64,000 nt of DNA from Pseudooceanicola marinus (lineage in GTDB: Bacteria; Pseudomonadota; Alphaproteobacteria; Rhodobacterales; Rhodobacteraceae). The notes under the pieces are model-generated. The model ran no database searches. It was not told where the DNA came from and was given only the letters and a program-made list of their open reading frames with translations. Location: contig NZ_JAIVMC010000001.1 in NCBI RefSeq assembly GCF_020177265.1, positions 186,001 through 250,000 of the forward strand, in the 5' to 3' direction. The position numbers and the translations under genes were made by a program. Positions 30,410 to 40,252 of the stretch are shown here, one piece after another. Each line of letters starts with the position of its first letter. The stretch's first letter is position 1.

Positions 30410-31570
30410 TCAGAAGGTGTAGGCGACCTTCAGGCCGAAGGCCGTCGCGTCGTTGTCCTCAAACGGGGCCACCGGGGTGCCGCCGGGCGCGGCAGTTGCA
30501 TCACCGACCCAGATCTTGCTGACACCACCGGAGACCTCGAAGGCCTCGGTGACCTTGTAGGACAATCCGATGGACAGGGAGGTCTTCCCGGTCGAAGGCG
30601 CCAGCGGCGAGACCAGCGTGTCGCCCTCCGCCTCGTAGCCCACCATGATCGAGCCGGCCAGTTTCGGGGTGAACCGACGGCCGATGCCGAGGTTGTAGGT
30701 GGTGGTATCGCTCAGATCCACGAGGTCGGGACCATAGGTCGGGTCGATCTTGAATTCCGAGTGCTTTACGTAGCGGATCGAGCCCATGATCAGCGTGTCG
30801 GCGGCGATGCCCGACTGGAACTCCAGGTTCCAGCTTTCGGGCGTCTTCACGTCCAGGGTGCTTTCCAGCGGGCCGGCGATCTGCGACCCCGGAGGGCCCG
30901 CGAGGTTCGGCACGTTGCGCTCGATCGTGTCGAAGTCATGTTCGATGGACGAATTGTAGGTCAGCGCCACGCGGAGGGCGATGTCCGGGATTTCATAGGC
31001 GGCCCCAAGGACGTAGCCGACGCCCGTGCCGTCCTCCAGCTTCACGTTGTAGCCGTTCAGGTTGGCGGGGTTCTGCGGCGGGTTGTAGGCGTAGGCCGCG
31101 CCACCCAGCGTGATGTCCCCGGTTGCCTTCTGGAAGCGCAGACCGCCGAAGACGCTGACGCGATCGGTCGCCTGGAACTTCGCCAGCAGGGTCAGCGCAT
31201 CGACGTCCGCCTGGGCTGTCGTGCCGGCGAGAAGGGCGGGGGTCGTCAGGCCGCCTCCAGCGTAGTCGTATTCGATATCTGCGCCGAAGGGCTTGTCGTA
31301 GATCATCGCCACCGACAGCTTGTCGGTCACGTCCATTTTCAGCGCGAAGCTGGGCAGGGTGAAATCGCCTGCGACATTTCCGGTGGCGTTGCCGAAGGCG
31401 TCCGCGCCAGACAGCGAGGGGCTGGCCGAGCCGAAGCTCAGCTCGAAACGGTTGCCTTCGCCGTACAGCACCATCGCCGATTGCGGCGTGCGTTCGATGC
31501 CCCCGGCATAGGCCGAGGTGGCGGTGGTGGCGGCAAGCAGCACCAGCAGGGCGCTCGACTTGAATTTCAT
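30410..31570 (-). CDS. FadL/OmpP1-type outer membrane transport protein (copy 1)
   Basis: 386 residues with a signal peptide (MKFKSSALLVLLAATTATSAYAG). The mature N-terminus GGIERTPQSAMVLYGEGNRFELSFG matches the hatch start of the FadL/TodX family. The rest alternates aromatic and polar strands with regular Thr/Asp-rich turns and ends VAYTF, the barrel terminus. FadL proteins carry long-chain fatty acids or other hydrophobic compounds across the outer membrane. It is a clear paralogue of the next gene (same GGIERT...QSAM start). The substrate is unknown. Confidence 0.88.
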   Translation of the reverse strand: MKFKSSALLVLLAATTATSAYAGGIERTPQSAMVLYGEGNRFELSFGSASPSLSGADAFGNATGNVAGDFTLPSFALKMDVTDKLSVAMIYDKPFGADIEYDYAGGGLTTPALLAGTTAQADVDALTLLAKFQATDRVSVFGGLRFQKATGDITLGGAAYAYNPPQNPANLNGYNVKLEDGTGVGYVLGAAYEIPDIALRVALTYNSSIEHDFDTIERNVPNLAGPPGSQIAGPLESTLDVKTPESWNLEFQSGIAADTLIMGSIRYVKHSEFKIDPTYGPDLVDLSDTTTYNLGIGRRFTPKLAGSIMVGYEAEGDTLVSPLAPSTGKTSLSIGLSYKVTEAFEVSGGVSKIWVGDATAAPGGTPVAPFEDNDATAFGLKVAYTF

Positions 31571-31873
31571 GGTAAACTCCTCCCGTTTGCAGAGTATCCT
31601 CTGCCTGGGGCCACTATTCGCGCCAAAGTGGACCCAATCAATCGGCTGTGCCAGATGACGTTGGGGGAAGCTTAGGTAAACTGCGGTTTTTCGGCGGGGC
31701 CTGTGGCCCGCTTGCAATAGGTCCGGTGTGGGGGCGGCGTTTTACCGTCCCGGGGGCTGCATTACCCGGCAGAGGTCGGGCGGACGGCAACGTCCTTTCC
31801 GCAGCGCAGCATCGTTTCATTCCGCGCTGCGGCGCCCGCCGTTTCCCGGCGGGCGCCCTGTCGGTCGCTAGCC
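31571..31873. other. intergenic between the two FadL-like genes
   Basis: 303 bases with no supported gene. It holds GGGAGGAGTTTACC just before copy 1 (ribosome site) and a hairpin at 31831-31857 that belongs to the end of copy 2. Confidence 0.5.
31831..31857 (-). terminator. hairpin after second FadL-like gene
   Basis: A perfect 11-bp stem, GGCGCCCGCCG (31831-31841) with its complement (31847-31857), 16 bp past the stop of copy 2. There is no T run; a terminator role is inferred. Confidence 0.6.
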
Positions 31874-32977
31874 TCAGAAGGTGTAGGCCATCTTCAGACC
31901 GACGCCGGTCAGGCTGTTGTCCTCGAACCGGCCCATGCTGGTGCCACTGACCGTGGCGTTGGCATCGCCGTAGAGGCGGTAGGTGATCCCGCCCGAGATC
32001 TCCAGCGCCTCTGTTGCCTTGTAGCTCAGCCCCAGCGACAGCTGCTTGTAGCCGTTGTAGGGCGACAGCGACGACACGTTTTCGCTGCCTTCCGGCTCAA
32101 AGGCATAGGTGACCGAGCCGGAGAGCTTCTGGGTGAACGCCCGGCCGATACCGATCCGGTAGGTCGTCGTATCGCGCAGACTGACAAGCTCCCGATCAAA
32201 CACCTCGGGTCGCAGCTGGAACGCCGAATGTTCCACCCAACGGGCCGAGGCCATCAGCAGGGTGCGCTGGTTCAGGCCGGTCTGGAACTCCAGGTTGACC
32301 GACTGCGGCGTCACGCTCTTGGTCTGGCTGGTCGGTCCGGCCGAGGCGCCTCCAAAGCTCTCGTCGGTGTCGTAGCTGTGCTCAACCTCCGAGTTGTAGG
32401 TCAGGGCCAGGCGCAGCGCCATCTCCGGGATTTCATAGGCCGCACCGAGGACATACCCCGTGCCCCAGTCGTCGCCGAAGGACACCTCGTAGGGGGTCGG
32501 CGCCGGGGCGAGGACGAGGTTGTAGGGCGTGCCGTCCAGCACGGTCGAGCCGCCGGATTCCTGCACCCGGATCCCGCCGAAGACGCTGACCCGGTCGGTC
32601 GCCTGGTACTTCGCCAGGAAGGTGTAGGCCTTTGTTTCCGCCATGCCGGCCTGGCCGGACAGGAACACGCTGTCGCCGTCGTCATAGACCACGTCGGAGC
32701 CGAAGGGCTTGTCGTAGATGAAGGCCAGAGCGACCGTCTCGCTGACATCCATCTTCAAAGCGAACGAGGGCGAGGTGAAGTCGTTGGCGATATCGCCGGA
32801 CCCCAGGCTGTCGTTCATCACGCCGGTCAGTTTCGGCATCACGCGGCCAAAGCTCAGCTCCACCCGGTTGCCGTCCGAGAACAGGATCATGGCCGATTGC
32901 GTGGTGCGTTCGATCCCGCCAGCCTGCGCGGCGGATGCGCCAAGAAGCGCCAGAAGGGCGCCTGTATAGAGTTTCAT
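31874..32977 (-). CDS. FadL/OmpP1-type outer membrane transport protein (copy 2)
   Basis: 367 residues with a signal peptide (MKLYTGALLALLGASAAQAG) and the same mature start GGIERTTQSAMILFSDGNRVELSFG as copy 1. Shared landmarks include FALKMDV, AFIYDKPFG, DRVSVFGGIR, GYVLGAAYEIPEMALRLALTYNSEVEHSYDT and the end KMAYTF. It is about 20 residues shorter than copy 1. The two are tandem duplicates with separate upstream regions and separate hairpins, so they may be induced under different conditions. The preceding 365 bp is A/T-richer than the surroundings. Confidence 0.88.
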   Translation of the reverse strand: MKLYTGALLALLGASAAQAGGIERTTQSAMILFSDGNRVELSFGRVMPKLTGVMNDSLGSGDIANDFTSPSFALKMDVSETVALAFIYDKPFGSDVVYDDGDSVFLSGQAGMAETKAYTFLAKYQATDRVSVFGGIRVQESGGSTVLDGTPYNLVLAPAPTPYEVSFGDDWGTGYVLGAAYEIPEMALRLALTYNSEVEHSYDTDESFGGASAGPTSQTKSVTPQSVNLEFQTGLNQRTLLMASARWVEHSAFQLRPEVFDRELVSLRDTTTYRIGIGRAFTQKLSGSVTYAFEPEGSENVSSLSPYNGYKQLSLGLSYKATEALEISGGITYRLYGDANATVSGTSMGRFEDNSLTGVGLKMAYTF

Positions 32978-33342
32978 GGTTTTCCTCCCTTGACGGACAT
33001 TGCTCCCGTGTCCGCCGTGGGGAAATATTATTGCGTGATTATTTTCCTATCAATTGTCCTGTGCGTAATTTGCCATTCGCCTGTGGTTGACGTAGCGGAA
33101 TGCCGCGCAATATGTGGCGGCTTTGCAATAATCTCTGGAATGCAGCGGAAATAGATCTGCGCCATTTTCCGAAATGCGGAATGGCGAATGGTTTTGCCCG
33201 AATTGCACGTATTGATGGCAATCGCGTGTTTAACCGAGAATCTCCCATTTGACGCGCATTGGCGTCTTTTGAGCGTGGACCGTGACGCCGGTTAGGTGGC
33301 GTCGTCGCGCAGATTGCGCATTGCCGGTCACTGACGCGCGTC
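32978..33342. other. A/T-richer intergenic region upstream of FadL copy 2
   Basis: 365 bases without a supported gene, visibly richer in A/T than the surroundings (runs such as GAAATATTATTGCG and ATTATTTTCC). It holds the ribosome site of copy 2 and an inverted repeat, CGCCATT at 33160-33166 with AATGGCG at 33180-33186. It probably contains the promoter and control sites for FadL copy 2. Confidence 0.45.
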
Positions 33343-34212
33343 TCACCGCGCGCGCGTCTCGCCCCGAATGTTGAGGTAGTTGCCGACAAAGATGATCGCG
33401 GCTCCGGCCAGCACCCACAGATCGAAGGGTTCGTTGACGAAGATCGCCCCGAGGATCGCCGCCAGCGGCAGCCGGGTGAAGTCGATGGGGACGACCACCG
33501 TAGCCGGGGCGAAGCTGAGCGCGGTGGTCACGCAGAAATGCGCAAACAGGCCGCAGCATCCCACCAGCACCAGCAGCGGCAGCGTGTCCAGCGTGGGGAA
33601 GGCGAAGTCGAGGTCATAGCCGCCGCAGAGGAAACCGAAGACGGTCTGCGTCACCGTCATCCAAAAGATGATCGACAACGTTGGCACGTCGCGGGTCAGC
33701 CGTTTGGTAGTGACCATGGTGATGGCAAAAGCGATGGCCGCACAGCCCGCCGCGAGGATGCCGGGCGACAGGCTTTCGGCGCCGGGGCGGGTGACCACGA
33801 GGATCCCGATGAACCCCAGTCCGGCGGCCAGCACGCGCATCGGCGTCAGGCGTTCGCCCAGCACCAGCGGCGACAGCACCAGCACCCACAGGGGCGAGGT
33901 GAACTCCAGCGCGAAGACCTGGGCCACGGGGATGACCGCCACGGCGAAGAACCACAGGTTCTGGCCGGTAAAGTGGGCGATGTTGCGCCCGATGTGCAGG
34001 CCCATGCGCCGGGTGTCGATCAGCCCCCAGTCCCCGCGCAGGCTGATGACGGCCACCATGATGATGACCCCGGTGACGGACCGCCAGGTCATGATCTCGA
34101 AGGTGTCCAGGCTGCTGCTGAGGGCGCGCCCGGCAAAGGCCATGGTCAGGAAGCTGGCCACCGCGCCGCTCATCCACAGGACGGCACGCAGGATGTCTTG
34201 GCGGGTTGTCAC
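33343..34212 (-). CDS. DMT-superfamily (EamA) transporter
   Basis: 289 residues with ten hydrophobic segments in two five-helix halves, the EamA repeat design. The second half includes WVLAGAAIIFVGNYLNI at the end of the last helix. EamA proteins export amino acids, metabolites or nucleotides; the substrate is not predictable. The GTG start at 34212 follows AAGGAG with 7-nt spacing; the longer ATG frame from 34269 would hide this site. The C-terminus is RGETRAR. It stands alone on the - strand. Confidence 0.85.
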   Translation of the reverse strand: MTTRQDILRAVLWMSGAVASFLTMAFAGRALSSSLDTFEIMTWRSVTGVIIMVAVISLRGDWGLIDTRRMGLHIGRNIAHFTGQNLWFFAVAVIPVAQVFALEFTSPLWVLVLSPLVLGERLTPMRVLAAGLGFIGILVVTRPGAESLSPGILAAGCAAIAFAITMVTTKRLTRDVPTLSIIFWMTVTQTVFGFLCGGYDLDFAFPTLDTLPLLVLVGCCGLFAHFCVTTALSFAPATVVVPIDFTRLPLAAILGAIFVNEPFDLWVLAGAAIIFVGNYLNIRGETRAR

Positions 34213-34299
34213 GGGGGCGCTCCTTGAATGGTCAAGGGACCTTTTGGCCCGGCTGGGGCGGGGGTGCAAGCCTGTCGCCGCCCCGGCGCCAGGTCGCCG

Positions 34300-35565
<1,266 letters not shown>

Positions 35566-35622
35566 GGAAGGGGTCCGCGAATAGGGGGATGACCCGGGCC
35601 TAGCACGCGGGGGGTGACAAGG

Positions 35623-36336
35623 CTATTGCGCGTCGCTGTCGCGGCGCCAGATCTGCACCGTCACCGGCAGGTGGTCCGACGCGATGCGGGCGGGCTGGGC
35701 GCGATGGGCCGTCACCGGCCCGGCCATCAATCCGCCGCCGATACCGAAGCGGTCCAGCGGCGCCACGGCCCGTGGCGCCGGGTAGGAGGGCGGCGAGGGC
35801 AGCAGGTCTACCATGCCCAGTTCCGCGTCCAGGTCTGCCGCCGATCCCCAGGCGTTGAAATCGCCGGCGATCAACACGGGCATCGGCGCGCGATCCTCCA
35901 GCGCCCGGCGCAGCGCGGCGCATTGCATGCGGCGCGACCGTGCCACCAGGCCCAGGTGGGTGCCGATCACCCGCAGCGGGCCCAGGGCCGTGTCGAACTC
36001 GGCCAGGATGGCGCCGCGCGGCTCCAGCCCCGGCAGGTCCATGCGGTCCGTTGCCGTGACGCGGATCCCCTCGGGGCGGTAGAGCATGGCGTTGCCGTGC
36101 CAGCCCAGCGACTGCGCCGTGCCGAAGGGCACGATCTGCCAGCCTTCGGCGCGGATCATGTCATGGGGCAGGGCGGCGGGACGCGGCGGCAGGCGCTTGT
36201 CGGCCTCCTGCAGCACGACGATCTGCGCTTCGGTGTCCTCGATCACCTCCAGCACCCGCCGGGGGTTGCGCCGAAGGTCCAGTCCGACACATTTCTGCAG
36301 GTTGTAGGTTGCGATCCGCAGCGTCACGTCTTTCAT
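35623..36336 (-). CDS. endonuclease/exonuclease/phosphatase family protein
   Basis: 237 residues. The EEP fold motifs are in order: IATYNLQKCVG (Asn of the first motif), VVLQEADKRL (metal-binding Glu), GTHLGLVA, IAGDFNAWGS (catalytic Asp/Asn) and the final IASDHLPVTVQI (catalytic Asp-His). No signal peptide, so cytoplasmic. The phosphodiester or phosphoester substrate cannot be assigned. It is divergent from the DUF2238-like gene, 38 bp apart. Confidence 0.88.
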   Translation of the reverse strand: MKDVTLRIATYNLQKCVGLDLRRNPRRVLEVIEDTEAQIVVLQEADKRLPPRPAALPHDMIRAEGWQIVPFGTAQSLGWHGNAMLYRPEGIRVTATDRMDLPGLEPRGAILAEFDTALGPLRVIGTHLGLVARSRRMQCAALRRALEDRAPMPVLIAGDFNAWGSAADLDAELGMVDLLPSPPSYPAPRAVAPLDRFGIGGGLMAGPVTAHRAQPARIASDHLPVTVQIWRRDSDAQ

Positions 36337-36374
36337 GGGACATGATGTGACATCCCCCCGGCGGAGCTTCCAGC

Positions 36375-37034
36375 ATGTTTTCCGAACAATCCCTCGTGAC
36401 GCGGCTGATCTGGATTTCGCTGCTCTTTTCGATAGCGGAATCCCTGGTGCTGGGCCGATGGTCCCTGGCCTTCATCGCTGCCGTGACCCTAGGGCTGTCG
36501 ATGACGCCGCTTTACGTCGCGCGCTGGATGCACGTGCGCGTCCCGCCCAGCTTCATGGCGGCGGTGGTGCTGTTCGTCTGGGGCACGATCTTCCTCGGGG
36601 AAGTCTTTGATTTCTATAACCGTTACTGGTGGTGGGACATCGTCATGCACGGCGGGTCGGCCATCGGTTTCGGCCTGATCGGCACGGTACTGGTGCTGAT
36701 CATGTTCCAGGGCGACCGCTACGCCGCGCCGCCGATTGCCATCGCTTTCTTCGCCTATTGCTTCGCCGTGTCGATCGGCGCCAGCTGGGAGGTGTTCGAG
36801 TTCTCCATGGATCAGCTGTTCGGCACCAACATGCAGAAGTCCGGGTTGCGGGACACCATGGGCGACCTGATCGTCGACCACGTGGGCGCGATCCTTGGCG
36901 CCTCCGCGGGTTTTGCCTACCTCAAGGGGCAGGAACGCGGCGGGCTGACGCGGATGATAGACGACTTCGTCAAGCGGAACCCGCGCTTCTTCAAGAAGCT
37001 GAAGGACTGGCAGCACAAGCACGACGACACGTAG
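36375..37034 (+). CDS. DUF2238/YjdF-like membrane protein
   Basis: 219 residues with about six hydrophobic helices. A conserved polar set typical of the family is seen: GEVFDFYNRYWWWDIVMHGGSA, GASWEVFEFSMDQLFGTNMQ and DTMGDLIVDHVGAILGA, whose Asp, Glu and His residues cluster in the membrane. The C-terminal 40 residues are basic and cytoplasmic (FVKRNPRFFKKLKDW). The function of the family is not known. It stands alone between the EEP gene and selO. Confidence 0.78.
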   Translation: MFSEQSLVTRLIWISLLFSIAESLVLGRWSLAFIAAVTLGLSMTPLYVARWMHVRVPPSFMAAVVLFVWGTIFLGEVFDFYNRYWWWDIVMHGGSAIGFGLIGTVLVLIMFQGDRYAAPPIAIAFFAYCFAVSIGASWEVFEFSMDQLFGTNMQKSGLRDTMGDLIVDHVGAILGASAGFAYLKGQERGGLTRMIDDFVKRNPRFFKKLKDWQHKHDDT

Positions 37035-37166
37035 GGCTAGGCCGGCTCAGGAGCGTGCGGTGGGTCGCGACCGGCGCCACCTCCGATACGGGAGGCGGCG
37101 CGGCCCGTTGTCCCGCGGGAGGTCAACTCGGGCCACGTCGCTTCTAGGACTGGCCGGCGTCGCGCC

Positions 37167-38594
37167 TCAGGTCCCGCAGAAGGTCGTCTCGACCTCTTCA
37201 CCCGGCGCCGCGGGCTGTGCCAGGTCGGCGTTCTCGCCCGACAGGGTAAAGGGCGTCTGAAGGACCTGGGTCAGCCGGTGGAAGGGCGCCATGTCGCCGA
37301 TCTGGGCCGCGGCCAGGGCCTCCTCGACGCGGTGATTGCGCGGAATGACAGCCGGGTTGGTCGCCTGCATCCGCTCCTGCGGCAGGCTTTCGCTGGTGAT
37401 CCGTGCCTCCCATTCCCTGCGCCAGGCGGCGAAACCGGCGCCATCGTCAAAGAGGCGTTCGGCCTGGGCCACGTCCAGTGACAGGGCGCGGAAGCTGTTG
37501 GTGAAATCTGCCCCCTGGTTCTGCAACAGTGCCAGCCAGGCCTCGATCAGCGGGCGATCCGCCTCACGCGCATCGGCCAGGCCCAGCTTCTGCCCGAAGC
37601 GCCGCAGGGTCGCCGCGTCGATCAGCGCGGGCATGGCATGCACGGCTTGGGTGTAGATCTCCACCATCGCTTCGGCGTCTTCTTCCAGCAGCAGCAGGGC
37701 CGAGGCCAGCTGCGCCATGTTCCAGGGCAGGACGTGGCGCTGGCTGTCGTAGGCATAGCGCCCCTGCCGGTCGATGGAGGAGAAGACGGTCTGCGGGTGG
37801 TAGGCCTCCATGAAGGCGCAGGGGCCGTAGTCGATGGTCTCGCCGGAAATCGTCGTGTTGTCGGTGTTCATCACGCCGTGGATGAAGCCAAGCGACAGCC
37901 ATTGTGCCACCAGTTCGGCCTGCCGGGCGATGACGCCCTTCAGGAAGGCCAGCGGGCTGTCCGCCTGAGGATCGTGGCGGGCGATGGCATGGTCCAGCAG
38001 GACCCGCATCCGTGCAGCGTCACGGCGGCCCGCGAAGAACTCGAAATGACCGACGCGCAGGTGCGAACTGGCCACCCGGGTCAGCACGGCGCCGGGCAGG
38101 GCGGTTTCACGGTAGACCGTGTCGCCGGTGGCCACGGCGGCCAGCGACCGGGTGGTGGGCACGCCCAGGGCCGCCATGGCCTCGCTGACGATGTATTCGC
38201 GCAGCACCGGCCCCATGGGGGCCAGTCCGTCGCCGCCACGGGAAAAGGCCGTGCGCCCTGATCCCTTCAGTTGCAGGTCCCGGCGTTGGCCCTGGGTATC
38301 CACCACCTCGCCGATCAGCAGGGCGCGTCCGTCGCCCAGCTGGGGCGAGAAGCCGCCGAACTGGTGCCCCGCGTAGGCCTGGGCGATGGGTTCGGCGCCC
38401 TCGGGCAGGGCATTGCCGGAAAAGCACTGCGCCAGCTCCGTCTCGGTGGGGGTGCCGCCCATGCCCAGCTCGGCGGCCAGGGGGGCGTTGAAGGCCAGCA
38501 GCTCCGGAGCGGGAGCCGGGCGCGGTTCCTGGCGCAGGAAGAACCCCTCGGGCAGGGAGGCGAAGGAATTGTCGAAGGGGAAGGTGATGCTCAT
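37167..38594 (-). CDS. selO: SelO-family protein adenylyltransferase (AMPylase)
   Basis: 475 residues, pseudokinase fold that transfers AMP to Ser/Thr/Tyr of proteins. The signatures are AYAGHQFGGFSPQLGDGRALLIGE, LKGSGRTAFSRGGDGLAPMGPVLREYIVSEAM, HGVMNTDNTTISGETIDYGPCAFME (catalytic and metal Asp D245 and D255) and the terminal TFCGT. It ends in Cys-Gly-Thr with no selenocysteine, as in bacterial forms. Cysteines 259 and 473 could form the redox disulfide described for E. coli SelO. Confidence 0.93.
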   Translation of the reverse strand: MSITFPFDNSFASLPEGFFLRQEPRPAPAPELLAFNAPLAAELGMGGTPTETELAQCFSGNALPEGAEPIAQAYAGHQFGGFSPQLGDGRALLIGEVVDTQGQRRDLQLKGSGRTAFSRGGDGLAPMGPVLREYIVSEAMAALGVPTTRSLAAVATGDTVYRETALPGAVLTRVASSHLRVGHFEFFAGRRDAARMRVLLDHAIARHDPQADSPLAFLKGVIARQAELVAQWLSLGFIHGVMNTDNTTISGETIDYGPCAFMEAYHPQTVFSSIDRQGRYAYDSQRHVLPWNMAQLASALLLLEEDAEAMVEIYTQAVHAMPALIDAATLRRFGQKLGLADAREADRPLIEAWLALLQNQGADFTNSFRALSLDVAQAERLFDDGAGFAAWRREWEARITSESLPQERMQATNPAVIPRNHRVEEALAAAQIGDMAPFHRLTQVLQTPFTLSGENADLAQPAAPGEEVETTFCGT

Positions 38595-38662
38595 GAGGGA
38601 AAGCTAGGTCTTCGCTGTGCCTTTTGCCAGCCCGCCCGGGCAAACCCGGGCGCGTCAGGCGA

Positions 38663-39109
38663 TCAGAAGGCGCGGGAGAAGCTCAGCGCGCCCTCGGTGG
38701 TGCGATAGCCCGCAGCGCGCGCCAGCCGCGCCAGGGCGTGGTCGGGGCTAGGCACCTGAAGGCGCAGGCGCCGCAGCCCGGCGGCCGAGAGGGCGCGGGG
38801 CAGGGTCGACAGGAGTTCGCCGCCGATGCCGCGTCCGCGGATCGCGGGGCGCACCCAGATTTCGTCCAGTTCCGCCGACAGACCGCCGGCCACCAGCGAC
38901 CAGCCGAAGCTGATCGCGGCATAGCCGATGGGCGCCCGCGCCGGGCCGGCGATGTAGATCGCCCCGTGCGGTGCACCTTCGAGGATCGGCGCCATCGCCT
39001 CGCGCAGCGCCCATTCCTCGCTCTGCAGGCCCAGTTCCGTATGGCAGGCCCGCAGCATCGGCAGCAGCCGGGTCTCGTCGCCCTCACGGGCCAGGTGCAG
39101 CACCGTCAC
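38663..39109 (-). CDS. GNAT-family N-acetyltransferase
   Basis: 148 residues starting at GTG 39109, which overlaps the stop of the nucleoside hydrolase gene (GTGA). The acetyl-CoA-binding motif is DEIWVRPAIRGRGIGGELLSTLPRAL, with the Q/RxxGxG/A pattern as RGRGIGG. The C-terminal strand YRTTEGALSFSRAF closes the fold. The acceptor is unknown. Translational coupling to the nucleoside hydrolase suggests a shared condition of use. Confidence 0.85.
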   Translation of the reverse strand: MTVLHLAREGDETRLLPMLRACHTELGLQSEEWALREAMAPILEGAPHGAIYIAGPARAPIGYAAISFGWSLVAGGLSAELDEIWVRPAIRGRGIGGELLSTLPRALSAAGLRRLRLQVPSPDHALARLARAAGYRTTEGALSFSRAF

Positions 39110-40050
39110 AGACGCGCCAGCCTTTCGGTCAGCAGATCGAAGAAACCTTGCGCGTCGACATCGCCGATGAACAGCGCATTGGCCGGCCGGTCGGTGACCC
39201 GCCACCAGTCGGCGACGGTCATGCCCAGGGTCAGCTCGGAGCGGGTTTCGATCTCGACGTTGATGTGGCGGCCGGTGAACAGCTCGGGCTTCAGCAGGTA
39301 GGCGGTGACGCAGGGGTCATGCAGCGGCCCGCCGTCGGAGCCGTATTTCTCGGTGTCGAAACGTTCGAAGAAGTCGATCATCTCGGCCACGCCGATGCCC
39401 ACCTTGCTGCCCAACTCGCGGATCGCCTCGATCCGGGGCGGTGTGCAAAGCACCTTGTGGGTGACGTCCAGCGGCATGACGACGATCGGCACGCCGGATT
39501 TGAACACGATGTCCGACGCCTCGGGGTCGACCCAGATGTTGAATTCCGCCGCCGGGGTGATGTTGCCCACCTCGAAGTAGGCGCCACCCATCAGGACGAT
39601 TTCCTGCACTTTCTCGACGATGTCGGGGGCCTTCTCGAAGGCGGTGGCGATGTTGGTCAGCGGGCCCATGGGGCAGAGGGTGACGGTGCCCGCGGGTTCG
39701 GTGCGCAGGGTGTCGATGATGAAGTCGACGCCGTGCTTGTCCTGCAGGGGCATGACCGGTTCAGGCAGCGGCGGTTCCGGCCCGTCGAGACCGGTCTTGC
39801 CGTGCACGTGCTCGGCGGTGTGCAGCGGCCGCTTCATCGGCGCGTCGCAGCCGGCATAGACCAGGATGTCGGGGCGGTCGGCCAGTTCACAGACCTTGCG
39901 GGCGTTCACGCCGGTCAGCGACAGCGGCACGTTGCCGGCCACGGCAGTGATTCCCAGCAGCTCGATCTCTTCCGGGCTGGCCAGGGCCAGCAGGATGGCA
40001 ACGGCATCGTCCTGCCCGGGATCCGTGTCGATGATGATCTTGCGCGCCAT
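39106..40050 (-). CDS. inosine-uridine-preferring nucleoside hydrolase family protein
   Basis: 314 residues. The N-terminal DTDPGQDDAVAILLAL has the calcium-binding aspartate cluster. Later conserved blocks are TVTLCPMGPLTNIATAF and GPLHDPCVTAYLL, with the family DP. It hydrolyses the N-glycosidic bond of nucleosides for base and ribose salvage in the cytoplasm. The start ATG 40050 removes 21 unrelated upstream residues. It is in an operon with the GNAT gene. Confidence 0.92.
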   Translation of the reverse strand: MARKIIIDTDPGQDDAVAILLALASPEEIELLGITAVAGNVPLSLTGVNARKVCELADRPDILVYAGCDAPMKRPLHTAEHVHGKTGLDGPEPPLPEPVMPLQDKHGVDFIIDTLRTEPAGTVTLCPMGPLTNIATAFEKAPDIVEKVQEIVLMGGAYFEVGNITPAAEFNIWVDPEASDIVFKSGVPIVVMPLDVTHKVLCTPPRIEAIRELGSKVGIGVAEMIDFFERFDTEKYGSDGGPLHDPCVTAYLLKPELFTGRHINVEIETRSELTLGMTVADWWRVTDRPANALFIGDVDAQGFFDLLTERLARL

Positions 40051-40213
40051 GTGTCTTTCCTTGGTCGTCCTCGTGTCGCGCGGACCATGTGGCCGCGCGG
40101 CGGGATTGTCCATGGCATGTGCGCGGGGCCGGCGGAAATCCCTCTGGCCGGGTCAGAGGCCGCGGCGAGGCTGGGCGATCTGCGCCTTCAGCGGGCCGCG
40201 GCATAAGGAGGGC

Positions 40214-40243
40214 GCTGGCACGACGGAGTTCCGCCGCGCCAGC
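40214..40243 (-). terminator. hairpin after substrate-binding protein gene
   Basis: A 13-bp stem (two G-U pairs) joins 40214-40226 with 40231-40243 around a 4-base loop, 9 bp past the stop of the - strand gene. There is no T run. Confidence 0.5.
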
Positions 40244-40252
40244 CCTGTGCGA

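Noticed and set aside
33039-33389. 116-codon - strand frame in the A/T-rich gap upstream of FadL copy 2
   Set aside because: It has no family features and runs into the end of the DMT transporter gene; the gap looks regulatory.
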